Origin: Arthrobacter beigongshangensis | Lineage (GTDB): Bacteria > Bacillota > Bacilli > Bacillales_A > Planococcaceae | Assembly: GCF_016820585.1 (NCBI RefSeq) | Contig: NZ_JADHDX010000009.1 | Coordinates: forward strand, 62,001-126,000 | Length of the DNA: 64,000 nucleotides | Direction of reading: 5' to 3' | Part shown: one piece after another, positions 54,072 through 62,684 of the stretch | Position numbering within the stretch: the stretch's first letter is position 1 | How the letters are laid out: each line of letters opens with the position of its first letter | Program-made: the position numbers and the translations under genes | The notes under the pieces: model-generated | Seen by the model: only the letters and a program-made list of their open reading frames with translations | The model's database searches: none | Told to the model about the DNA's origin: nothing

Positions 54072-55022
54072 ATGAGGCAGGATATACATGAACGGCAAAT
54101 GGATCTAACGATGAGGCGGACTGCGTATAATCGTATTAAAAGGCGACTTGATGGGGCAGAGGTTCAGTTAAAGGAGGCCATTGTGCTACGTGATGAGCTT
54201 CATAGACAATTGACGAAAGAGCAACAAGATGTTGTGAAGCTTGGGAAATTTTCTTTTGCGAATAAAATCAAAGAGTGGACAGGTAAATGGGATGAACAGA
54301 TGGAGAAGGAAATTGCTGAGGCGGCTGAAGCGGAATTGAAATTTAATGACGCGGAGAAAACGGTGACGGATATGGAGGCGGAAGCTTGGCGTCTGCATGA
54401 GGAGATGAAGAATCCAGATTTCGCATATATTGAGGAGGATTGGGCAGATTTTCTAAAGGAAAAGGAGGCATGGATTCGGCGGAATGATTCAGTTGCCAAT
54501 GCAACATTACAAAAGATTGCGGATGACAGGGTCAGGCTCCATTCAATCATGCGTGAAATGAATGAAGCCAGCGATGCGGGAAATAAAGCAATTCGTGCAC
54601 TTGATGCGGCACTCGATAGTCTTAGTTCAGCAGAAGGGTTATCGATGTGGGACACATTTTTAGGCGGGGGATTGATTGTATCAGCATTGAAGTATTCCGA
54701 AATCAATAGCTCGGATGACCATGTTCATCGTGCGCAACGGGCACTTCGTCATTTTGAAACAGAGCTGATGGATGTCCAAAACGTTGCAACCGAATCATTC
54801 ATCGTCAATAACAATGATATTTTCACGTTCACAGATGTGTTTTTTGATAATATCTTTTCGGACTGGGCGGTTCATTCGCGGATTACGGACGCCAAAAGCA
54901 AGCTTCATGCAGTGCTTCAGGATGTCCGGCGGGTACAAGATCATCTTACTAGAAAACGTGCCGAACTGACGCATGAACTGGAACGACTTGATGTGCAGGA
55001 GAGGGAAATTATTGAGGCTTAA
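54072..55022 (+). CDS. Coiled-coil protein of unknown function
   Basis: 316 residues, almost wholly helical and rich in Glu/Lys/Arg/Ala. Long heptad segments span about 1-100 and 125-185, a short glycine-rich break (MWDTFLGGGLIVSALKY) lies near 195, and a second helical part covers 215-316. No signal peptide or catalytic motif. ATG 54072 has AAAGGGG upstream; the GTG 54063 extension is unlikely. It lies just downstream of the DnaA-box cluster, so DnaA-dependent expression is an idea, not evidence. Confidence 0.72.
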   Translation: MRQDIHERQMDLTMRRTAYNRIKRRLDGAEVQLKEAIVLRDELHRQLTKEQQDVVKLGKFSFANKIKEWTGKWDEQMEKEIAEAAEAELKFNDAEKTVTDMEAEAWRLHEEMKNPDFAYIEEDWADFLKEKEAWIRRNDSVANATLQKIADDRVRLHSIMREMNEASDAGNKAIRALDAALDSLSSAEGLSMWDTFLGGGLIVSALKYSEINSSDDHVHRAQRALRHFETELMDVQNVATESFIVNNNDIFTFTDVFFDNIFSDWAVHSRITDAKSKLHAVLQDVRRVQDHLTRKRAELTHELERLDVQEREIIEA

Positions 55023-55026
55023 AATG

Positions 55027-55061
55027 AAAAAACGCCAAGTGCTTCTAAACTTGGCGTTTTT
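55027..55061. terminator. Bidirectional terminator
   Basis: Perfect 13-bp stem AAAAACGCCAAGT/ACTTGGCGTTTTT (55028-55040, 55049-55061) between convergent genes, with A-run and T-run on the two sides. Confidence 0.94.
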
Positions 55062-55077
55062 GAATGGGAGCTCCTGA

Positions 55078-56541
55078 TTAATCTTTTTTCATTCTCTTCA
55101 ACGTATAAATAAAATACTCCCAGTTATTAATGGTCGAAGGGATACTAACATGTTCGTCAGGCGTGTGTACATGAAACATATCGGGTCCAAGTGAAACGGC
55201 ATCGAGTCCAGGAATCTTTTCGATAAAGACCCCACATTCAATACCGGCATGCACGGCAATCACCTCAATGTCTTTGCCATATTTTTCTCTATACGTCACT
55301 TCGAATAATTTCCTCACCTGTGAGTCAGGGTTGTAGGGCCACTCTGGATAATCCGCGTCAATTAAGACTTCGCAACCAAGCATGTCCGCTAGTGATGTGG
55401 CTTGCGCCACCATATGGGCTTTTGCGCTTTTGATAGAACTTCTAATTTCATTTTCAAATTGTATCGTTGTATCAGTTGTCGTAACGACGCCTAAATTTGT
55501 TGAGCTTTCAACGAGTCCTTCGATGCCCATGCTCATCGCTTGGACACCATGTGGAATGAGCAATAAAGCAGTAATTACTTTATGCTTTGTTTCTGCTGAA
55601 AAAACAGCGGTCGAGTGGCTATCACTTTGTTCAATGCTAATGGATACGTCAGGATCTGCTAGCTGAAGCTCATTTTTGAAAATTTGCTCCCACTGCACGA
55701 TTTTTTCGTTAACCTTATTGATATCATTTGGTGAAATGAAAATAATGGCTTGTGCTTCACGAGGAATCGCATTTGATTGTAAGCCACCTGCAATTTGTTG
55801 AATGTCGAAAGGTACTTCATTAGCTAAATCATGTAATAATCTTCCTAATAATTTAGTAGAATTCCCTCTGCCTTTATCAATCAAGATACCAGAGTGACCG
55901 CCCTTTAACCCTTTGATTTGAAGGCGATAGGCAACCTGTTCCTGTGATGCGTTATCCCATTCAATCGGCAATACTTGCGTAACATGCACGCCTCCTGCAC
56001 TACTAACGAGTAGCTTGCCATCTTCTTCAGAATCTAGATTGATGAAGATCTTTCCTGTGAAGTGACTAGCATCTACAGCAATCGCGCCGTTCATCGTCGT
56101 TTCCTCTTCCGTCGTAATGACGACTTCGAGAGCAGGGTGTGGAATATCGGTTGCGTCTAATAATGCTAATGCGTAAGCAACGGCAATGCCGTTATCTGCA
56201 CCTAATGTTGTGTCTGTCGCGTATAGCATGTCCCCAATAATTCGTAGTTGGAGAGGGTCTTTGGTAAAGTCGTGGACCGTACTCTCATTTTTTTCACAAA
56301 CCATATCCATATGCCCTTGAATAATAACCGTTGGGGCATTTTCATAGCCAGCTGTTGCCGCTTTTTTGATGATGACATTAAATGCCTCGTCTTGAATGAC
56401 CTCTAAGTTACGTTCCTTTGCAAAGCGCACCAAATAATCACTAATCGCTTGCTCGTTGCCAGAACCCCTTGGAATAGCCGATATTTCTGCGAAGTAATGA
56501 AAGACGATATGTTGCGTTAGCTCTTGTAAGTTAGTGTACAT
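55078..56541 (-). CDS. pepD: Aminoacyl-histidine dipeptidase (Xaa-His, PepD-type, M20)
   Basis: 487 residues. Dinuclear-zinc M20 motifs: GHMDMVCE, TLGADNGIAV, catalytic Glu in TTEEETTMNGA, Asp/Glu in NLDSEED, HAGIECG and the final His in VHTPDEHVS. Cytosolic peptidase for Xaa-His dipeptides such as carnosine. The start at 56539-56541 has GAAAGGATG at about 8 nt; ATG three codons upstream overlaps it. Symbol by family, not orthology proof. Confidence 0.88.
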   Translation of the reverse strand: MYTNLQELTQHIVFHYFAEISAIPRGSGNEQAISDYLVRFAKERNLEVIQDEAFNVIIKKAATAGYENAPTVIIQGHMDMVCEKNESTVHDFTKDPLQLRIIGDMLYATDTTLGADNGIAVAYALALLDATDIPHPALEVVITTEEETTMNGAIAVDASHFTGKIFINLDSEEDGKLLVSSAGGVHVTQVLPIEWDNASQEQVAYRLQIKGLKGGHSGILIDKGRGNSTKLLGRLLHDLANEVPFDIQQIAGGLQSNAIPREAQAIIFISPNDINKVNEKIVQWEQIFKNELQLADPDVSISIEQSDSHSTAVFSAETKHKVITALLLIPHGVQAMSMGIEGLVESSTNLGVVTTTDTTIQFENEIRSSIKSAKAHMVAQATSLADMLGCEVLIDADYPEWPYNPDSQVRKLFEVTYREKYGKDIEVIAVHAGIECGVFIEKIPGLDAVSLGPDMFHVHTPDEHVSIPSTINNWEYFIYTLKRMKKD

Positions 56542-56577
56542 AGGATACATCCTTTCATTTAATCAATTACGGGACCT

Positions 56578-56955
56578 TCATTGCTCCTTGTCAAACTCTA
56601 AAAATTCAACCTTGTTACCGAACGGATCATGCGTGAAGAAGCGAGATCGCCCAGCGATGGGGAGGTCGTCGTTCACTAAATAATCCGCCTGTTGCAAGCG
56701 TGATTTTAATTGTTCAAGTGCATTGACGGTAAATGCTGGATGTGCTTTTTTCGCTGGAATGAAGTCGTTTTGAATACCAATATGGACCTCTTGAGAGCCA
56801 CAAATGAACCAACAGCCACCGAGTGCTTGCAAAATTTCAGGCTTCGGAATTTCTTCCATACCGAGCAACTCACCGTAAAACTGTCTTGCGGTCTCTTCGG
56901 AACCTGGGGGTGCTGCAATTTGGATGTGATCAATACCTGTCAGGAATTTGCTCAT
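56578..56955 (-). CDS. VOC-fold glyoxalase/bleomycin-resistance-like protein
   Basis: 125 residues with two VOC beta-alpha-beta-beta-beta modules. It begins with IDHIQIAAPPGSEE (metal His) and ends with FFTHDPFGNKVEFLEF (metal Glu). Small metal-dependent enzymes or antibiotic-sequestering proteins share this fold; specificity unknown. GGAGAGATC site at 6-8 nt. Confidence 0.85.
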   Translation of the reverse strand: MSKFLTGIDHIQIAAPPGSEETARQFYGELLGMEEIPKPEILQALGGCWFICGSQEVHIGIQNDFIPAKKAHPAFTVNALEQLKSRLQQADYLVNDDLPIAGRSRFFTHDPFGNKVEFLEFDKEQ

Positions 56956-57049
56956 TGTCGATCTCTCCTTTGAACGTTGTATCTTTAGTATAGTCTTCCA
57001 TGTATCGGAACACTATGACCGTTTTTGGATACTGAAGGATAAGATAGGC

Positions 57050-57364
57050 TTATTCGCTAGGTTTTAGAAGTTGGATGTAGTTTCGTGCACCATGCAAAAT
57101 CCGATAGATGTAAACAGTTTCATCGACAACTTTGCAAAAAGCAATATAAGGTTCGATGACAATCATTCGGAAATGGTAATGGGCTAGTGAACGATGTGAA
57201 ATTCTAACACCTGAATTAGGGAAGAATTCTAATCGTTCTAATGAGGAAATAATTGTATCTAACAGCCGTTCAGCTGCGGAGGGATTTTCTAACATAATAT
57301 AATCGAAAATATTTTCAAGATCAGTCGTTGCAGCAGGTAAAAGTTCAATATGGTATTCAGCCAT
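57050..57364 (-). CDS. ParE/RelE-type toxin
   Basis: 104 residues of the plasmid stabilisation/ParE-RelE toxin fold, with LLPAATTDLENIFDYI, FPNSGVRI and the C-terminal VYIYRILHGARNY motif that supplies the basic groove. RelE members cleave mRNA at the ribosome, ParE members inhibit gyrase; the sequence looks nearer ParE. Overlaps the antitoxin gene by 8 nt. Confidence 0.87.
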   Translation of the reverse strand: MAEYHIELLPAATTDLENIFDYIMLENPSAAERLLDTIISSLERLEFFPNSGVRISHRSLAHYHFRMIVIEPYIAFCKVVDETVYIYRILHGARNYIQLLKPSE

Positions 57365-57620
57365 TGATTTTGCCTTTTAATCGCTTGTGAATGTCGTCAA
57401 GGGAAGTTGTTGCTTGACCGGATAATCTTTGTTCTTCTGCAAAAAGGAGTTTTTCTTTCAAATCAAGGATAGCTTCTCTCTTATGAAAAGCATCGATGCT
57501 CATCACAACTAAATCGCCCTCGCCATTTTTGGTAATGTAAACAGGTTCGCCCTTTTCATGAACCAATTGTGAAATTGAATTGTAGTCATTGCGTAATGTT
57601 GTAGAAGATTTGATAATCAT
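57357..57620 (-). CDS. Phd/YefM-type antitoxin
   Basis: 87 residues. The N-terminal SSTTLRNDYNSISQLV and EPVYITKNGEGDLVVMSID segments match the Phd/YefM DNA-binding domain; the C-terminal helix would wrap the toxin. Start 57618-57620 has GGAGGG 6 nt upstream. It precedes and overlaps the toxin, the usual order, and likely autoregulates with it. Confidence 0.87.
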   Translation of the reverse strand: MIIKSSTTLRNDYNSISQLVHEKGEPVYITKNGEGDLVVMSIDAFHKREAILDLKEKLLFAEEQRLSGQATTSLDDIHKRLKGKING

Positions 57621-57696
57621 CTTATACCCTCCAATCATCTTATAGTACCTTTATTATACACGAATTATGCTAGAAAGTTTCATCTCAACAAATCCC

Positions 57697-57739
57697 TTTA
57701 CAATTTTTGTGTATATAGTGTACTATGTAACTAATACAC
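57697..57739 (+). promoter_or_regulatory. Promoter with overlapping GntR operator
   Basis: TTTACA (57697-57702), 18 bp, TACTAT (57721-57726) form a promoter. An 8-6-8 inverted repeat GTGTACTA/TAATACAC (57718-57725, 57732-57739; one mismatch) overlaps the -10 element. It resembles YtrA-type operators and probably binds the GntR protein encoded third in the operon. Confidence 0.68.
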
Positions 57740-57762
57740 CGATATGAACAGGAGGTATGCTT

Positions 57763-58545
57763 ATGCAGCAGTTGAATGGCTTGTTGAGGAAAGAGTGGGT
57801 GGTGATGAAGAGACCGCTGATTGTGAGTGGGCTATTTGCAGTTGCTACGATGTTGTTTCTTCCAATACTTATAACTCGATTTTTGGGAACGGGAACGCAG
57901 GTTTTTGAGGTGGCATTGGTCATTTGTTTTTTGTGGGCGGTCGCAAGTGTAGCTTCGCCAGTTGTTAGTTTTTTTATTATGTTAGAAAGAGATATGAAGC
58001 GGCCGGATGTGTGGCTTCATTCGAATGCATCTATTGTCAAATTGATTGGATCCAAAGTGGTGTTTGCATTGTTGATAGGTGTTGGTGGCTTACTGATTGC
58101 TACGGTTGTTCTCGCGCTACATTATGCATTTTCAGCACAATCTATTCTAACGTTCAATGCCTTGTTGTTTTACGGAGTCATTTTTCTCATGGTATCCTTT
58201 ATCGCTTCGATTTCACTCCTGTGCATAGGATTCTTTTTCTGGGTGCTGTATCGCCTGATGGAGCCATCCATTAAAGGGTTTTCAATTGTTGTTACGATTA
58301 TTTTGTTTTTCATTTTATCGTGGGCAGTTGAACGAATAAGGAGTTCGGATTTATACGATAAGGTGGTTAAAGTTGGACCGATTGACTTATTAGGATTAAA
58401 AAATCCTAAACTAGATGTTGGAAACGGTTATTTTGAAGTAACCGGTACGGCTTTTTATACGGGGCAAATTGTATTTGATACATTCTTCATCTTCTTGGCA
58501 TTCGTCGTTGCAATCGTCTTGTTTGACAAGAAAGTGAGGTTGTAA
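57763..58545 (+). CDS. ABC exporter membrane protein, first of two paralogous permeases
   Basis: 260 residues with about six hydrophobic segments. N-terminal LRKEWVVMKR and C-terminal LFDKKVRL motifs are shared with the next gene product (RKEWSLVKW, LFEKKVRL), so the two are duplicates and probably form a heterodimeric channel. ATG 57763 follows GGAGGT by 6 nt. First gene of a GntR-controlled ABC operon. Confidence 0.82.
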   Translation: MQQLNGLLRKEWVVMKRPLIVSGLFAVATMLFLPILITRFLGTGTQVFEVALVICFLWAVASVASPVVSFFIMLERDMKRPDVWLHSNASIVKLIGSKVVFALLIGVGGLLIATVVLALHYAFSAQSILTFNALLFYGVIFLMVSFIASISLLCIGFFFWVLYRLMEPSIKGFSIVVTIILFFILSWAVERIRSSDLYDKVVKVGPIDLLGLKNPKLDVGNGYFEVTGTAFYTGQIVFDTFFIFLAFVVAIVLFDKKVRL

Positions 58546-58550
58546 AGCGC

Positions 58551-59348
58551 ATGAAAAGATGGGGAGGGTTAGTTCGCAAAGAGTGGTCGCTTGTGAAGTG
58601 GTTTGCGATTGCACTGATTATCGTCAATATAGGCATTGCGGTGATAGATAATAGTCATATTTTTGCAGGGGTAGCAGATGACGCAACTTCTTATGCCTTT
58701 ATGACGAGTGGATTATGGTTTCAGCTTCATATGTATATGGGGATTGTTCTGGTTGCGGTAAGCTACAGTCGTGAAAAGCCAAGGGTAGATATTTGGCTAC
58801 ATTCGCCAGCGCCTTATGTACAACTGGTTGGAGCGAAAGTAGTGGTAGCGACTAGTGCTGTAGCCTGTTCGCTGTTGTTAACCGGAATTGTCATTGCAGT
58901 TTTTAATTATGTGGGTGGCTATTGGGATGGCTTATCGGTTTTGGGTGAACTGCTTTTGGTGCTGTCGATGATCATTACAGTCACATTAAATAGCTTGTTG
59001 TTTATCGTGATTACATTGTTTTTCATGCAAGTTTATCTAGTGTTGAAGTCATGGATAGGTAAAATATCTATCATTGTTACGGTTGCTTTGTTCCCGCTGA
59101 GTACTTTGATTTGGGCAGTGATTTGGAGTATGGATTGGCTTCAAGTGTTGAGAGAAACCGGGCCGATTTATGGTGTGCGGACAGCAGCAGGCACTGTCCC
59201 AAACCTGTATGAGCCCGACTTTGTTTTGGCTAGTCTAGTACCCGAGAGTGCTATTTTGACGGTGGGTAGTGTATTGCTTTATGGGGCTTTCACATCGATT
59301 TTCTTCTTCGGTGGGGCTGTTCTGTTCGAAAAGAAAGTGAGGTTGTAA
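58551..59348 (+). CDS. ABC exporter membrane protein, second paralogous permease
   Basis: 265 residues, about six hydrophobic segments, with the same framing motifs as the upstream permease and 5-nt spacing from it. Both lack ATPase motifs. ATG 58551 follows a weak GTAAAGCGC region, so translational coupling to the upstream gene is likely. Confidence 0.8.
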   Translation: MKRWGGLVRKEWSLVKWFAIALIIVNIGIAVIDNSHIFAGVADDATSYAFMTSGLWFQLHMYMGIVLVAVSYSREKPRVDIWLHSPAPYVQLVGAKVVVATSAVACSLLLTGIVIAVFNYVGGYWDGLSVLGELLLVLSMIITVTLNSLLFIVITLFFMQVYLVLKSWIGKISIIVTVALFPLSTLIWAVIWSMDWLQVLRETGPIYGVRTAAGTVPNLYEPDFVLASLVPESAILTVGSVLLYGAFTSIFFFGGAVLFEKKVRL

Positions 59349-59351
59349 GCG

Positions 59352-59720
59352 ATGGGCATAGATTTTCTTCCAGACAAGCCAATATATCAGCAGCTCATCG
59401 ACCGAATTACGGGCGATATTATTCGAGGAACGTTGAAGCCTGGTGAGAAGTTGCTGTCCGTTCGTGAGTATGCAATGGAAGCCGGTGTCAATGCCAATAC
59501 GATGCAGCGCGTCTATAAGGAGCTGGAGCAGATGGAAATCACGGAAACGAAGAGGGGGCAGGGATCCTTTGTAACGGAGGATGAAGTGAAGATTGCCAGG
59601 CTCCGGGACGACATGAAAGAACAGCTGGTGACGTCTTTTATTCAAAGTGTGGAGGCGCTTGGTTTTACGACGTTTGAAATCGTGGAGCACTTACAGGAAC
59701 GGGGTGGAAAAAATGATTGA
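59352..59720 (+). CDS. GntR-family regulator, YtrA subfamily
   Basis: 122 residues: winged helix (about 8-77; PIYQQLIDRITGDIIRG, SVREYAMEAGVNANTMQRVY, GQGSFV) and a short C-terminal helical dimerisation arm. Encoded mid-operon between permeases and ATPase, whose start it overlaps by 8 nt. Likely represses this operon through the inverted repeat at 57718-57739 and is relieved by envelope-active compounds, by analogy with YtrA. Confidence 0.9.
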   Translation: MGIDFLPDKPIYQQLIDRITGDIIRGTLKPGEKLLSVREYAMEAGVNANTMQRVYKELEQMEITETKRGQGSFVTEDEVKIARLRDDMKEQLVTSFIQSVEALGFTTFEIVEHLQERGGKND

Positions 59721-60411
59721 GTTGAACAATGTTTATAAGAAGTATGGTGGGCGCAAGGCGCTTGAGAATATCACACTGGCAGTGCCGCAGGGAAAAATCA
59801 TCGGTCTTGTCGGGGAGAATGGCAGTGGCAAGACGACGCTTTTGAAACTGATGGCGGGCTTGTTGACACCTAATTCGGGAACTGCGATGTTTAGCGGAAG
59901 TCGTATTACGCGTAAGGTGGCTACGAATATTGCATATATGCCGGATGCGGATTTGTTTTATCCGTATTTTACGGTGCAACAGCTATTTGCATTTTACGAG
60001 TCACAGTTTGCTGATTTTAATCCTACGAAGGCGAAGGAAATAGCGGCGTTTCTCAATCTATCCCTTGATTCGAAAATAAAAAATTTGTCGAAGGGGAACC
60101 GTGGTCGAGTGAAAATCGCGGTGACACTTGGACGGGAAGCGGATTATTATTTATTGGATGAACCGTTCTCTGGCCTCGATCCGATGGTACGAGATGACAT
60201 CGCGAAAGGGCTGATTCGCTTTACAGACACAGAGCGGCAAACGGTCATTATGTCGACACATGAATTAAAAGAAGTGGAACCATTGCTCGATGAAATCGTA
60301 GTATTAAAGGGGAGTCGGAAGATCGCGCATGAGTCGGTGGATACGATCCGTGATACCTATGGGAAAGATGCCACCTCATGGATGGTGTCATTGTTTCGGG
60401 AGGGAAGTTGA
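59713..60411 (+). CDS. ABC transporter ATP-binding protein
   Basis: 232 residues. Walker A GENGSGKTT, signature NLSKGNRGRV, Walker B YLLDEPFSGLDP and switch His MSTHELKE. Shorter than usual, with the YtrB-like absence of a long C-terminal tail. ATG 59713 (GGGGTGG upstream) overlaps the GntR stop. Probably powers the paralogous permeases. Confidence 0.9.
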   Translation: MIELNNVYKKYGGRKALENITLAVPQGKIIGLVGENGSGKTTLLKLMAGLLTPNSGTAMFSGSRITRKVATNIAYMPDADLFYPYFTVQQLFAFYESQFADFNPTKAKEIAAFLNLSLDSKIKNLSKGNRGRVKIAVTLGREADYYLLDEPFSGLDPMVRDDIAKGLIRFTDTERQTVIMSTHELKEVEPLLDEIVVLKGSRKIAHESVDTIRDTYGKDATSWMVSLFREGS

Positions 60412-60412
60412 T

Positions 60413-61336
60413 GTGGAAATGAAACCAGTAGTAGAATTGAAGAATTTATCGAAAACGATTGGGAAGAAAAAGATTATTGATAACTTGAATTTGGCGTTAT
60501 ATCCAGGGCAAATTACAGGATTTCTCGGTCCGAATGGGGCGGGTAAAACGACGACGATTCGGATGATGGTTGGTTTGATGGAGCCGTCTGGTGGAGATGT
60601 TGTCATTGACGGGATTTCGCTCGCTGATGACTTTGAAGGAGGGCTTTCCAAAGTCGGGGTCATTGTTGAAAATCCGGAAATGTATAAGTTCATGTCTGGT
60701 TATAAAAATCTCGTGCACTTTGCGCGCATGCACAAGGATGTGACGAAAGCGCGGATTGATGAGGTTGTCAATCAAGTCGGTATGCAAAACCGAATTCATG
60801 AAAAAGTATCGACGTATTCACTTGGCATGCGACAGCGTCTTGGCCTTGCGCAGGCATTGTTGCATCGACCGAAGTTTTTGATTTTGGATGAACCGACGAA
60901 CGGGCTAGATCCAGCGGGGATTCGTGAGTTCCGAACGTATCTGAAGAGCATAGCAGAAAAAGAGGATGTTTCTGTCTTTGTATCGAGCCATATGTTGTCG
61001 GAGATTGAACTGATGTGTGATCGGATTGCGGTTATTCAGAATGGGAAGTTGATTGACATCCGGGAAATGTCGGGGATGCAGGATTCTTTTTATTACATCG
61101 AAGCACAGCCGCGTGAGTCGACTGAGGCTCTGTTAAAAGAAGAAGGATTCTCCGTTGAATCACATGAAGATGGATTTATTATCAATGCAGAAAAAGAACA
61201 AATTCCTGCACTGATTCAGCAGTTTACGGTACAGAATCAGCAAGTTTTTGCGATTCAACCATACCGTAAAACGCTTGAGGATGAGTTTTTAGAAATGACG
61301 GGAGGTGGCCAGATTGCTGAAGCTCATACAAAATGA
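60413..61336 (+). CDS. BcrA-type ABC transporter ATP-binding protein
   Basis: 307 residues. Walker A GPNGAGKTT, signature YSLGMRQRLG, Walker B LILDEPTNGLDPAG and switch His SSHMLSE, followed by a C-terminal extension seen in bacitracin-type BcrA/antibiotic exporters. GTG 60413 is supported by GGGAGGGAAG; ATG 60419 is an alternative. It overlaps the next permease gene by 23 nt. Confidence 0.9.
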   Translation: MEMKPVVELKNLSKTIGKKKIIDNLNLALYPGQITGFLGPNGAGKTTTIRMMVGLMEPSGGDVVIDGISLADDFEGGLSKVGVIVENPEMYKFMSGYKNLVHFARMHKDVTKARIDEVVNQVGMQNRIHEKVSTYSLGMRQRLGLAQALLHRPKFLILDEPTNGLDPAGIREFRTYLKSIAEKEDVSVFVSSHMLSEIELMCDRIAVIQNGKLIDIREMSGMQDSFYYIEAQPRESTEALLKEEGFSVESHEDGFIINAEKEQIPALIQQFTVQNQQVFAIQPYRKTLEDEFLEMTGGGQIAEAHTK

Positions 61337-62246
61337 ATGGATGAAGTTATGGAGTAAAAAAGCGACGTGGGTGATGGTTATACTCATCGCGGCAATGATT
61401 GTTGGACTGTCTGGGCTGTCGAAGTTATTGCACGGATTAAATGATTATTCGAGTTGGAATGAGTCGTTGCAGCAGGAACTTGTGCAGGTGGAGGAAGAAC
61501 TTAAGGCATCTGATGTGACGGAAGAGAAAAAAGCGGAGTTACTTCAAAGGCAAGAAGAAATCGAATACAATATTGAATCTAATATTGAAATGAGTAAACC
61601 GAAAAGTAGTGAGGAAGTCATTTTAGAGACACCTGGTATGATGTCGCTCGTGATGCTGTTTATGATTATTGCTGCGGCAGGAATAGTAGCATCTGAATTT
61701 TCGCAAGGGACGATTAAGATGTTGCTGTCCCGTCCGGTAAAACGATGGAAAATCCTTACGTCTAAATATGTGACTGTATTGTTATTTGGTTTGACACTTA
61801 CTGTTATTACATATGTAGCGAGTGTGGTGAGTGCGTATATTTTCTATTCACCCACAGAAGGAAATTCGGTTTTATTTTACGACTCGGAAATTGCGGCTAC
61901 TGCTGTATTTGGAGAATCTATTTATTTAGTACTTCTCGCATTTGTTTTTGTTGCTGTTATGTCGACATTAGCCTTCATGATAGGCTCTGTGTTTCGGTCA
62001 ACGGCACTGTCAATTGGTATATCCTTGTTCTTATATTTCACGGGTTCGATGATTGTGATGTTTCTTGAAAGATTTGAAATCGCGAAGTTTATTCTTTTCG
62101 CACATGATTTATCACAATACGAAACAGGCTACAAAATATTGGCAAGTAATACGATGCCGTTCTCGATTGCGGTGCTGTTCGCCTACGTAGTTGTATTCCT
62201 TGTCATTAGTTATACAACGTTTATGAAACGAGATATAACTGCGTAA
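61314..62246 (+). CDS. ABC-2 family permease (BcrB-like)
   Basis: 310 residues. A first helix (about 16-33) is followed by a charged extracellular loop with coiled-coil character (about 50-95) and then five C-terminal helices, as in NatB/BcrB-type ABC-2 permeases. TTG 61314 is selected because GGAGG ends 8 nt upstream; GTG 61305 lies on that site. Partner of the preceding ATPase and last gene of the locus. Confidence 0.87.
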   Translation: MLKLIQNEWMKLWSKKATWVMVILIAAMIVGLSGLSKLLHGLNDYSSWNESLQQELVQVEEELKASDVTEEKKAELLQRQEEIEYNIESNIEMSKPKSSEEVILETPGMMSLVMLFMIIAAAGIVASEFSQGTIKMLLSRPVKRWKILTSKYVTVLLFGLTLTVITYVASVVSAYIFYSPTEGNSVLFYDSEIAATAVFGESIYLVLLAFVFVAVMSTLAFMIGSVFRSTALSIGISLFLYFTGSMIVMFLERFEIAKFILFAHDLSQYETGYKILASNTMPFSIAVLFAYVVVFLVISYTTFMKRDITA

Positions 62247-62253
62247 GATGTGA

Positions 62254-62282
62254 AAAGCCCTCCGGCGTTGGAGGGCTTTTTG
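62254..62282. terminator. Shared terminator of the ABC operon and the 30-residue gene
   Basis: 11-bp stem AAAAGCCCTCC/GGAGGGCTTTT (62254-62264, 62271-62281), flanked by A and T runs, so it works on both strands. Confidence 0.93.
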
Positions 62283-62289
62283 AATGAAA

Positions 62290-62382
62290 TTATTTATTGT
62301 TGCTGTATGTCATAACGAGACCTGCAACGTTACCAATGATGACGAATGCGAATAGTGCGAACATGATAGATAGGAACCACAT
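62290..62382 (-). CDS. 30-residue single-pass membrane peptide
   Basis: ATG at 62380-62382 is preceded on the minus strand by AAAGGAGTG about 7 nt away; the frame ends TAA at 62290. The product is one hydrophobic helix (FLSIMFALFAFVIIGNVAGL) with a short polar tail ending SNNK. It has its own intrinsic terminator (62254-62282). Too short for routine gene calling. Function unknown; may act as a small regulator of a membrane protein. Confidence 0.68.
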   Translation of the reverse strand: MWFLSIMFALFAFVIIGNVAGLVMTYSNNK

Positions 62383-62631
62383 GAGACAATCACTCCTTTG
62401 ATAGTAAATCCTGCTTCCATTATACCACCAGTCAGAGGGGCAAGCAATGGAGGCTGATTTGTATCTACAGTGGAGTTGAAAGTTTTGATTTGCTGATAAA
62501 CTAGGTAAATTTGAATTATGAAAGGGCGAAGCGAGGAGCTAAATCTTGATGTGGTTAGATTTGTGGTTTATTAAAGAAAATAAAACAAGGATTTAGGTGC
62601 GAAAAAGGGCTCAAACTTCCATTTTGGCGAT

Positions 62632-62661
62632 TTGACATAATTGTCTTGTAAATTCTAAGAT
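62632..62661 (+). promoter_or_regulatory. Promoter of the Rpn-family gene
   Basis: TTGACA (62632-62637), 18 bp, TAAGAT (62656-62661), ending 23 nt before the ATG, so a very short leader. The rest of the 302-nt gap 62383-62684 shows nothing notable. Confidence 0.68.
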
Positions 62662-62684
62662 GTAGCTAAATGGGAGGGATTCCA

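Noticed and set aside
57050-62246. The toxin-antitoxin pair and ABC locus as a single mobile island
   Set aside because: No integrase, direct repeats or tRNA end were seen, and codon use looks like the surroundings.
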